Source: Labrenzia sp. 011 | GTDB taxonomy: Bacteria > Pseudomonadota > Alphaproteobacteria > Rhizobiales > Stappiaceae | Assembly (NCBI RefSeq): GCF_003075075.1 | Contig: NZ_QCYM01000008.1 | Coordinates: 1-64,000, forward strand | Length of the DNA stretch: 64,000 nt | Direction of reading: 5' to 3' | In this document: piece after piece, positions 45,854 to 57,092 of the stretch | Numbering within the stretch: position 1 is the stretch's first letter | Layout of the letters: each line of letters opens with the position of its first letter | The notes under the pieces: generated by a model | Seen by the model: the letters and a program-made list of their open reading frames with translations, nothing else | Told to the model about the DNA's origin: nothing | Database searches by the model: none | Translations under genes and position numbers: made by a program

Positions 45854-46755
45854 GACGCAAACATAAACGCAATTCCCTGACCCGCCTGGAGGCCGAGCTG
45901 GCTCCGCGCGGGCGCGGTGTTGCGCGTTTGCATCGCCAGCCGGTCTGGCGGGCAGCGGGACGCCTTACCGAATTGCCGCAATGGGCCGGCTCTGCTGCTG
46001 CACTGGGTTTCTTAACCTTAACAATTGGTTATGGAATAGTCATAGGGGGGCACGGCCGGATCGTTTCCGATGCGCTGCTGTCTGCCGCGGGCTTCGGTGT
46101 CGAGGCTGTGAAGCTTTCCGGTCAGCGTGAGATCGACGAATTCCAGATCCTCGAAGCCCTCGAGATTCATGAAGGCTCCTCCCTGGCACTGTTCGATGCG
46201 GAAGGGGCACGCGAGCGTCTGAACCGGATGGCGTGGGTGAAAAACGCTTCCGTCATGAAGCTGTATCCGAGCACGCTGCAGATCAATATCGAGGAACGGG
46301 TTCCCTATGCGCTCTGGCAGCGCGGTGATCTGGTCTCGATCATCAACGAATCAGGCGACGTGATCACCGACGAAGTCGATGGCCGCTATGCGAATCTTCT
46401 TCTCGTGGTCAATCACGGAGCGCAACGCCGGGCTGTGGAAATCAATTCGGCTCTGGCCGAGGTGCCTGAACTTCGTCCGCGTGTGCGGGCGGCGTTTCTG
46501 ATCAGTGATCGCCGCTGGGATCTGCAGCTTGAAAACGGTATTTCCATCAGTCTTCCGGAAAACAACATCGATGCGGCCCTGGCCGACCTGATGAAAATGG
46601 ATCGGGAAAGCGGGCTGCTGTCCCGTGACATCGTGGCGATCGATCTGCGCCTCGCGGATCGGGTGACCGTCCGCCTGTCCGACGAAGTCGCCGAGCAGCG
46701 CAAGGTCATGACCGGCGGCAAGGGCCGGACCGGCAAGAAGGAGCGGGATACATGA
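45841..46755 (+). CDS. ftsQ: Cell division protein FtsQ
   Basis: The 304-residue bitopic protein has a basic cytoplasmic tail, one membrane helix (about residues 52-70), a POTRA domain (VKLSGQREIDEFQILEALEI) and the FtsQ beta domain with VKNASVMKLYPSTLQINIEE and VPYALWQRG. FtsQ recruits FtsL/FtsB to the septum. The TTG start at 45841 has AGAGGA eight bases upstream and overlaps ddl by 13 bases. The codons for the membrane helix include two TTA, two ATA and an ACA (46009-46044), strongly unlike the rest of the gene. The stop overlaps the ftsA start (ATGA). Confidence 0.95.
   Translation: MLSLGRKHKRNSLTRLEAELAPRGRGVARLHRQPVWRAAGRLTELPQWAGSAAALGFLTLTIGYGIVIGGHGRIVSDALLSAAGFGVEAVKLSGQREIDEFQILEALEIHEGSSLALFDAEGARERLNRMAWVKNASVMKLYPSTLQINIEERVPYALWQRGDLVSIINESGDVITDEVDGRYANLLLVVNHGAQRRAVEINSALAEVPELRPRVRAAFLISDRRWDLQLENGISISLPENNIDAALADLMKMDRESGLLSRDIVAIDLRLADRVTVRLSDEVAEQRKVMTGGKGRTGKKERDT
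46009..46044. promoter_or_regulatory. AT-rich island inside ftsQ with a CtrA-like half site
   Basis: The island contains TTAACCTTAAC (46012-46022) and an inverted repeat TAACC/GGTTA (46013-46017 and 46027-46031). It may be an internal regulatory site for ftsA/ftsZ. The two-half-site CtrA pattern TTAA-N7-TTAA is not matched exactly. Confidence 0.35.
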
Positions 46756-48074
46756 GCCGCTCTTCCAGCCATCTCTATCTGCCGAAAATGCGGCCATTGC
46801 CGAGCCGGCGCGCTGTCATCATGTCGGTCCTGGACGTCGGGTCGACGAAAGTCTGCTGCCTGATCGCGAAGCTTGTGCCGCGGGACGACAAGTCGATCCT
46901 GTCGAGCCGGTCCCACAAGGTCGAGGTGCTCGGATACGGGTATCAGCGCTCGCGGGGCATCAAGTCCGGAGTCGTGGTCGACATGGACGCCGCCGAGCAG
47001 GCGATACGCCAGGCAGTCGACAGTGCCGAACGCATGGCCGGCGTGACGGTCGAATCGCTGATCGCCAATATCAGCTGCGGCCGTCTGCAGAGCGAAATTT
47101 ACAGCGCCGGTGTGCCGCTGGCCGGTGAAAGCGTGTCGGAGGCCGATATCCAGCGGGTTCTTTCCGCCGGTTCCAGTCATTCCGTCACGGACGGCCGGGC
47201 GGTCACGCATGCGCTGCCGATTTCCTATTCACTGGACGGCAGCCGCGGCATCCGCGACCCGCGTGGCATGATGGGGCACAAGCTCGGTGTCGAAATGCAG
47301 GTGGTCACGGCGGAAGTGCCGCCGGTCCGCAATCTGGAACTTTGCATCAACCGCGGTCATCTTCACGTGGAAACCATGGTGGCAACGCCCTTTGCCAGTG
47401 GGTTGTCAACCATCGTCGACGATGAAGCGGAGCTGGGCGTTGCCTGTATCGACATGGGCGGCGGAACGACGACCCTGTCGGTCTTCGTCGACGGTCACAT
47501 GGTCCATCTGGATGCCATTGCCGTTGGCGGCAACCATGTGACCACGGATATCGCGCGCGCCTTCGCCACCCGCCTTCAGGATGCGGAGCGCCTGAAAACC
47601 CTTTATGGCTCGCCGCTGGCCTCCAGCTCGGACGACCGTGACCTGCTCACGGTGCCGCCGCTGGAAAGCGACAGCGACCTGCCGAACCAGATCCCGCGCT
47701 CGGCGCTGACCCGGGTCATCCGGCCGCGTGTGGAAGAAATCCTGGAACTTGTGAGAGATCGCCTGACTGCCTCCGGTTTCGCCGGTCGGGTGGGCAAGCA
47801 GATCGTGCTGACGGGGGGCGCAAGTCAGCTCACGGGTCTGGGAGAAGTTGCGCGTCACGTCCTGGGGCGCAACGTCCGTCTTGGCCGGCCACTTGGTGTC
47901 GCCGGTCTTCCCGAAGCCGCCAAAGGTCCGGCATTTGCCGCCGCGGTCGGCCTCTTGATTTATCCGCAAGTCGCTCAGATCGAACAGTTCGAACACAAGA
48001 ACCGGAGATCTGGGTGGGGCGGGCAATCTGGTTATCTGGCCCGCGTGGGCCAGTGGATCAGGGAAAGCTTCTGA
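46752..48074 (+). CDS. ftsA: Cell division protein FtsA
   Basis: This 440-residue actin-like ATPase anchors FtsZ filaments to the membrane. Nucleotide-binding motifs: [15 protein letters not shown] near residue 25, [18 protein letters not shown], and [17 protein letters not shown]. The C-terminal amphipathic membrane-targeting helix is seen in [13 protein letters not shown]. It starts inside the ftsQ stop. Compared with E. coli FtsA it carries an N-terminal extension of about 20 residues with several Ser and Arg, as is common in alphaproteobacteria. Confidence 0.97.
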   Translation: MSRSSSHLYLPKMRPLPSRRAVIMSVLDVGSTKVCCLIAKLVPRDDKSILSSRSHKVEVLGYGYQRSRGIKSGVVVDMDAAEQAIRQAVDSAERMAGVTVESLIANISCGRLQSEIYSAGVPLAGESVSEADIQRVLSAGSSHSVTDGRAVTHALPISYSLDGSRGIRDPRGMMGHKLGVEMQVVTAEVPPVRNLELCINRGHLHVETMVATPFASGLSTIVDDEAELGVACIDMGGGTTTLSVFVDGHMVHLDAIAVGGNHVTTDIARAFATRLQDAERLKTLYGSPLASSSDDRDLLTVPPLESDSDLPNQIPRSALTRVIRPRVEEILELVRDRLTASGFAGRVGKQIVLTGGASQLTGLGEVARHVLGRNVRLGRPLGVAGLPEAAKGPAFAAAVGLLIYPQVAQIEQFEHKNRRSGWGGQSGYLARVGQWIRESF

Positions 48075-48189
48075 CGACATGAGCCAAGAAGACGAAAACC
48101 AGGAATTTGAGCTGCCAGAAATGGCGGAGAAGATTAGGGAAGAAGAGGGTTCTCCCGTAGCGGGGGCGCCAGTGGGTCGCGAGGATAAT

Positions 48190-49992
<1,803 letters not shown>

Positions 49993-50022
49993 TTCTCGAC
50001 GCGATTGTCTTCCCTGATCGCG

Positions 50023-50052
50023 ACAGCCCGGAGCTCACGCTCCGGGCTGTTT
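50023..50052 (+). terminator. Terminator after ftsZ
   Basis: ACAGCCCGGAGC (50023-50034) pairs perfectly with GCTCCGGGCTGT (50039-50050) around TCAC, a 12-bp stem with a short T-run (50050-50052). It marks the end of the dcw cluster and separates lpxC. Confidence 0.75.
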
Positions 50053-50117
50053 CTGTAGGTGGAAAATTTTCTTTTTAAAATCAGCATGTTATGAAGCTGT
50101 GAATCGTTACAAACCGT

Positions 50118-50131
50118 AATAAAGCTTTATT
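50118..50131. promoter_or_regulatory. 14-bp palindrome upstream of lpxC
   Basis: AATAAAGCTTTATT is perfectly self-complementary and lies 116 bases before the lpxC start, in an AT-rich promoter region. CAAACCGT occurs twice nearby (about 50109 and 50165). Possible regulator site; no known binder is claimed. Confidence 0.3.
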
Positions 50132-50247
50132 TCGCTCTCTTTGGCATCGGGACTATCTTCCCCTCAAACCGTGATCGTTAAAAGTCCGTAACCTGCGAGG
50201 GGGAAATACCGGCCTTTTTTGATCGCAAACCGGAAGGGCAAGGGTAC

Positions 50248-51192
50248 ATGACAACATATGTCGATCGACAGACAACACTCGCAGATCAGGTCACGCTGAC
50301 CGGGGTTGGTGTTCATTCGGGCAAGCCCGTGTCGATCACATTGGTACCCGCCGAATCGAGCGTGGGGATCGTTTTCACCCGGAGCGACAAGGACATGTCC
50401 TCGGAAGTTTCCGCGCAGTGGAACAAGGTGTCCTCGACTGCCCTTTGCACGGTGCTTGGCGATCCCGCAGGCGATGGCGTGGCGACGGTCGAACATCTCA
50501 TGGCGGCTCTTGTCGGTATGGGTGTGGACAATCTCATTATCGAGGTCGACGGACCGGAAATGCCGATCATGGACGGCAGCAGCGCTGCTTTCGTCGAAGC
50601 GATCGAGCAGACGGGGCTGAAAAAGCTGGACCGTGGCCGCCGGTATCTCAAGATCAGGAAAACCGTCCGCGTCGACAATGGCAGTGCCTGGTGCGAGCTG
50701 CATCCTTATGACGGGACGAAGTTCGACATCACCATCGATTTCGACACACCGCTGATCGGCCGCCAGCGGTTCGAGTCGGACATGACCCCGCAGGTGTTCC
50801 GCGACGAGGTTTCCCGGGCACGCACCTTCGGTTACGTCAAGGATGTCGAGCAGCTCTGGAAGATGGGGTTTGCCCTCGGTTCCTCGCTGGAAAACTCCGT
50901 CGCCATCTCCGAAGACAAGGTGCTCAACCCGGAAGGCACGCGCTGGCCGGATGAGTTTGCCCGTCACAAGACGCTGGACGCAATCGGCGACCTTGCCCTG
51001 GCCGGTCTGCCTATCCTGGGTCTCTACCGGTCCTACAAGGGCGGTCACAAGATGAACAATGCCATTCTGGTCAAGCTGTTCGAGGACCCGAGCGCGTTCG
51101 AGATCGTCGAAGCGCCGGCTTTCCGTCAGGTCGGTCAGGTGGACAAGGGCGGTCTGGCCGCATCCGCCGCCTTCGGTCCGGACGTTTCCTGA
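50248..51192 (+). CDS. lpxC: UDP-3-O-acyl-N-acetylglucosamine deacetylase
   Basis: The 314-residue zinc amidase catalyses the committed step of lipid A synthesis. Zinc-binding and catalytic residues are visible: H in VATVEHLMAALVGMG, the HKTLDAIGDLALAG motif with His and Asp, and the general His in YKGGHKMNNA. TLTGVGVHSGKPV is the family's opening. It lies after the ftsZ terminator with its own AT-rich promoter, as in many alphaproteobacteria. Confidence 0.98.
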   Translation: MTTYVDRQTTLADQVTLTGVGVHSGKPVSITLVPAESSVGIVFTRSDKDMSSEVSAQWNKVSSTALCTVLGDPAGDGVATVEHLMAALVGMGVDNLIIEVDGPEMPIMDGSSAAFVEAIEQTGLKKLDRGRRYLKIRKTVRVDNGSAWCELHPYDGTKFDITIDFDTPLIGRQRFESDMTPQVFRDEVSRARTFGYVKDVEQLWKMGFALGSSLENSVAISEDKVLNPEGTRWPDEFARHKTLDAIGDLALAGLPILGLYRSYKGGHKMNNAILVKLFEDPSAFEIVEAPAFRQVGQVDKGGLAASAAFGPDVS

Positions 51193-51450
51193 TCTGAGCT
51201 CGGGCCGTTTTCCGCAAACGGCCGTTTGTCAATTCGGCGGAAAACACCACAATTCGAGCGGGTTGCCATAAATTTGCTTAAAAATACCGTCAGATGCCGA
51301 TGAGGACGTGACGGGGACGGGTGCTTTCCGCTAAACACTCCTGTCGATGAAATACGTGGCCGTTTAGAATTGGCCGGTTGGGCCGTTACGGCCGGGAGTA
51401 TAGGCGTGAACGGAATGGACAGTGGTTCTGAAGCAAGCGGAACCAGGGGC

Positions 51451-52263
51451 ATGAAATACTTCCTGAGACTCGCCGTCCTGGCAGCACCGCTTTTTCTGGC
51501 GGCTTGCGGAGGCAAGGAGGATCTGGACGATCTGGCCCTGAACGACACGCCGCCGGAAGTCCTGTTCAACGAAGGCCTCGCCCTGCGCGCGCAAGGCAAG
51601 CTGGGCGACTCCGCCAAGAAGTTCGAAGAGCTGGACAAGCTCTACCCCTATTCGGAATATTCCAAGAAATCGCTCGTCAATCTGGCCTACCTCAATTTTT
51701 CTCGCGGCAAATACACCGAGACCATCACGGCCGCGAAGCGATTCGTGACGCTTTATCCGGGCGATGAAGATTCCGCCTACATGCTGTATCTCGCCGGGCA
51801 GAGCTATTTCCGCCAGATGCCGGATATCACCCGCGATCAGGCCGTGACCCGCAAAGCCGCCGGCGCCTTCAATGAACTTATCCAGCGGTTCCCGGATTCG
51901 GAATATGTGCCGGATGCGGAACAGAAGCTGAGAATTGTTCAGGATCAGCTGGCCGGCAAGGAAATGCAGGTCGGCCGCTATTATCTGGAAAAGCGCAACT
52001 ACATTGCGGGCATCAACCGGTTCAAGACCGTGGTCGTCGACTATCAGACCACCCGGCATGTGGAAGAGGCCCTGTTTCGCCTGACGGAAGCCTATTACGC
52101 GCTCGGTGTCGTGAACGAGGCGCAGACCGCCGCCGCGGTGCTCGGGCACAACTATCCGGACAGCCAGTGGTACAAGGATGCCTATACGCTGTTGAACAAG
52201 GGAGGCTACGAGCCCTCCGAAGACAGCGGAAGCTGGATCAGCCGCGCGTTCAAGAGTATCTAA
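51451..52263 (+). CDS. bamD: Outer membrane assembly lipoprotein BamD
   Basis: The 270-residue lipoprotein has a signal peptide with lipobox (MKYFLRLAVLAAPLFLAAC, lipidated Cys at 19) and five TPR-like repeats: LFNEGLALRAQGKLGDSAKK, YLNFSRGKYTETITAAKRF and YYLEKRNYIAGINRFKTV among them. BamD is the essential helper of BamA for inserting beta-barrel proteins into the outer membrane. ATG 51415 and GTG 51403 give longer N-termini; 51451 gives the most typical lipoprotein signal. recN follows 81 bases later. Confidence 0.94.
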   Translation: MKYFLRLAVLAAPLFLAACGGKEDLDDLALNDTPPEVLFNEGLALRAQGKLGDSAKKFEELDKLYPYSEYSKKSLVNLAYLNFSRGKYTETITAAKRFVTLYPGDEDSAYMLYLAGQSYFRQMPDITRDQAVTRKAAGAFNELIQRFPDSEYVPDAEQKLRIVQDQLAGKEMQVGRYYLEKRNYIAGINRFKTVVVDYQTTRHVEEALFRLTEAYYALGVVNEAQTAAAVLGHNYPDSQWYKDAYTLLNKGGYEPSEDSGSWISRAFKSI

Positions 52264-52344
52264 CAAGCTCTGGAAAGACGACCCGGTTCTCTTATATGGT
52301 GGACCGCGCCGAACTGTAGGCTATGCCTTTAGGAGCTTCCCTTC

Positions 52345-54015
52345 ATGCTGGTCACGCTGTCTATCCGTGACATCGTTCTGATTGACCGTCTCGATCTGGA
52401 TTTTACCGCAGGAATGTCGGTTCTGACCGGCGAGACCGGTGCGGGCAAGTCCATTTTGCTCGATTCCCTGTCCCTGGCCCTGGGGGCCCGCGGGGATGCG
52501 GATCTGGTGCGTCATGGCGAATCTCAGGGACAGGTCACAGCCGTTTTCGATGTGGCGGCGGATCATCCTGTCCGCGCCTTCCTGCAGGAAAACGATGTCG
52601 ATGATGAAGGCGACATCATCCTGCGCCGTATCCAGACCTCCGATGGCCGGACCCGGGCCTTTGTCAATGACCAGCCGGTCAGTGCCGGCCTGCTGCGCCA
52701 GGCAGGCGGCCTGCTGGTGGAAATTCATGGCCAGCATGATGACCGGGCCCTGGTCGATCCGGAAAGTCACCGGGCGCTGATCGATGTGTTTGGCGGCCTG
52801 GTGGGCGACTGCGAGGCCGTCGGCAAGGCCTATTCGGCCTTCAGGGCGGCGGAAAAGGCGGTAAGCGACCATGAGAAGAGGATCGAGGCTGCACGCCAGG
52901 AGGCCGATTTCCTGCGCTCCTCCGTCGAGGAGCTTTCCGGCCTGAAACCGGAAACCGGCGAGGAGGATCAGCTCGCTGCGCGCCGCACGGACATGATGCA
53001 GGTGGAGAAAATCGCCGGCGACCTGAACGAAGCCTTCGAGACGCTGAACGGTTCGGCTTCCCCGGTCCCCGAGCTTGCCAGCCTGCTGCGGCGGCTGGAA
53101 CGCAAGGTCGATCAGGTGCCGGCGCTCCTCGGCTCGCCGGTGCGCACGCTTTCCGAAGCGCTGGATCTTCTGGAGGACACGCGCGCCAGTCTTGAAAATG
53201 CGCTGCGCGAAACGGAATTCGATCCGCGTGAGCTGGAAGCGGTGGAAGAACGCCTGTTCGCGTTGCGCGCGGCGTCGCGCAAATACTCCGTGCCGGTGGA
53301 CGATCTCGCCATGCTGCGTGAGCGTATGGCGGGAGATCTTGCCGATCTCGATGCGGGCGAGGACAAGCTGAACGCTCTTGCCGAAGCGGCGGCCAAGGCC
53401 CGGGCGGATTATGACAGGAAGGCTGCTTCCCTTTCGGAAAAACGGCGCAGGACTGCACGAGCCCTGGAAAAGGCCGTGGTCGCGGAATTGCCGGATCTGA
53501 AGCTGGAACGGGCCAAATTCATCGTCGAGCTGCAAAGCGATCCGCAATCTCCGGGCCGTTCGGGCATCGATCAGGTCGAATTCCACGTGCAGACCAACCC
53601 GGGCACCCGGCCCGGGCCGATGATGAAGGTGGCATCCGGCGGAGAGCTCTCCCGGTTCCTTCTGGCGCTGAAGGTATCTCTGGCGGACAAGGGATCGGCC
53701 CCGACACTGGTCTTCGACGAGATCGATACGGGCGTGGGCGGCGCGGTTGCCGAGGCTATCGGCCTGCGCCTGGCGCGCCTGGCGAGCAAGGTCCAGGTTC
53801 TGACCGTTACACATGCTCCCCAGGTGGCCGCGCGCGCGGAAGGCCATTTCCTGATCGCCAAGGAAGCAACGAAACCGGACCGGGTCGCGACCCGGGTCAG
53901 GCGCATCGACGAAAGCCACCGCCGCGAGGAAATCGCCCGCATGCTGGCGGGCAGCGTCATAACGGACGAAGCGCGGGCGGCAGCGGGCAAGCTGCTTACG
54001 GAAACGGCGGGATAG
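52345..54015 (+). CDS. recN: DNA repair protein RecN
   Basis: This 556-residue SMC-like ATPase acts in repair of double-strand breaks. It opens MLVTLSIRDIVLIDRLDLDF with Walker A in VLTGETGAGKSILLDSLSLA. A long central coiled-coil region follows, and the C-terminal lobe has the ABC signature VASGGELSRFLLALKVSLAD and Walker B LVFDEIDTGVGGAVAEAIG. GGAGCTTCCCTTC lies before ATG 52345. No LexA box was recognised upstream. Confidence 0.97.
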   Translation: MLVTLSIRDIVLIDRLDLDFTAGMSVLTGETGAGKSILLDSLSLALGARGDADLVRHGESQGQVTAVFDVAADHPVRAFLQENDVDDEGDIILRRIQTSDGRTRAFVNDQPVSAGLLRQAGGLLVEIHGQHDDRALVDPESHRALIDVFGGLVGDCEAVGKAYSAFRAAEKAVSDHEKRIEAARQEADFLRSSVEELSGLKPETGEEDQLAARRTDMMQVEKIAGDLNEAFETLNGSASPVPELASLLRRLERKVDQVPALLGSPVRTLSEALDLLEDTRASLENALRETEFDPRELEAVEERLFALRAASRKYSVPVDDLAMLRERMAGDLADLDAGEDKLNALAEAAAKARADYDRKAASLSEKRRRTARALEKAVVAELPDLKLERAKFIVELQSDPQSPGRSGIDQVEFHVQTNPGTRPGPMMKVASGGELSRFLLALKVSLADKGSAPTLVFDEIDTGVGGAVAEAIGLRLARLASKVQVLTVTHAPQVAARAEGHFLIAKEATKPDRVATRVRRIDESHRREEIARMLAGSVITDEARAAAGKLLTETAG

Positions 54016-54044
54016 GGATCCCGCCGCTCTGGAATACAGTGACT

Positions 54045-54227
54045 TTAATTCGGGAGACCCGGCACTTTCAATTCGATGCTGACGTCTTCCTCGTTGGTGA
54101 AATATCCGTTGGTGTAGAGCAGCCCGCCGATGATCAGGGCGACAATCAGTCCACCGGCGATAAACCAGCCGGCGCCGCCAGCGGTTCTTTTTTCGACATA
54201 ACGCGTGTTATGGTCCTGATGGGCCAT
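54045..54227 (-). CDS. Small single-pass membrane protein between recN and ligA
   Basis: This 60-residue protein opens MAHQDHNTRYVEKRTAGGAG, has one membrane helix (about residues 20-41, WFIAGGLIVALIIGGLLYTN) and a short acidic periplasmic tail ending VPGLPN. AGGAGAAG precedes ATG 54227, a strong ribosome binding site; the open frame continues upstream to 54296 but without a comparable site. It is antisense to its neighbours and stands alone. No family was recognised. Confidence 0.65.
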   Translation of the reverse strand: MAHQDHNTRYVEKRTAGGAGWFIAGGLIVALIIGGLLYTNGYFTNEEDVSIELKVPGLPN

Positions 54228-54332
54228 TTTCTTCTCCTGCTTCGCGTCAGTCTGCATTTCTTGCAATGCAGGCTGCTCTTGCTCGTTTGTTTGCACAGGC
54301 CTGATGCCTGTGCATGTATTATCAATGCTTGA

Positions 54333-56549
<2,217 letters not shown>

Positions 56550-56700
56550 TCGGTACGTTCTGGCTTTTGTTCTGGGGCTTCCGGCTGGGCATGGAACAAA
56601 AGCACCGGAAGTCTTGCAGTGCGTGTGAGTTTTCTCCCGCCCTGGTAACTCGAAGCTGGGATTCGGAGTGGAGACCGGGGCCGGTCCTCATATTTGGGCA

Positions 56701-56726
56701 GTCACCCCGGCCTTGAGCCGGGGTCC
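56701..56726. repeat. REP-like palindromic element, first copy
   Basis: GTCA followed by CCCCGGC (56705-56711), loop CTTGA and GCCGGGG (56717-56723), then TCC. Read on the minus strand it is GGA-CCCCGGC-N5-GCCGGGG-TGAC, the same layout as the second copy. Confidence 0.5.
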
Positions 56727-56854
56727 AATCGTTTCCAGAGTCGTGGGTTTTTGCACCATCTTACCGGCGATTTGCATGTCGTGACCGCCAGGGAACGGGG
56801 AGACTTGCGGCACGGCATCCTTTCCAACGGATTTGCCACTTTGTGAAGTGGATT

Positions 56855-56880
56855 GGATCCCCGATTAAATCGGGGATGAC
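56855..56880. repeat. REP-like palindromic element, second copy in opposite orientation
   Basis: GG then ATCCCCGAT (56857-56865), loop TAA and ATCGGGGAT (56869-56877), then GAC. It shares the GGA-N-CCCCG...CGGGG-N-TGAC frame with the element at 56701-56726 but in opposite orientation, so the two form a BIME-like pair. Confidence 0.5.
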
Positions 56881-57092
56881 CGAGCGTTCGAGGCACCGCT
56901 TTCCAAATCCGGAACAATAGACTTGACGACGATGCATCCACTTTGTCTCTCAAGGCTTTCTATTGCGTCTTGAAAGGGAAATTATCTCCTGTCCTTGTCC
57001 CCACCAAATTCCCGACCTTTGCCTCGCCACAGCCGTTTTGTTGCTATATTGTTCTCTTCATAGAGCGCTCAAGATCACCGGACCAGTAAACC

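Larger units (their letters stand above)
56550..57092. other. Intergenic region with REP-like hairpins
   Basis: Over 500 bases with no supported gene. It holds two related inverted hairpins (56701-56725 and 56855-56880) and a small CCACTT-TGTG-AAGTGG hairpin (56837-56852). The promoter of the helicase gene should lie after 56900. Confidence 0.55.
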
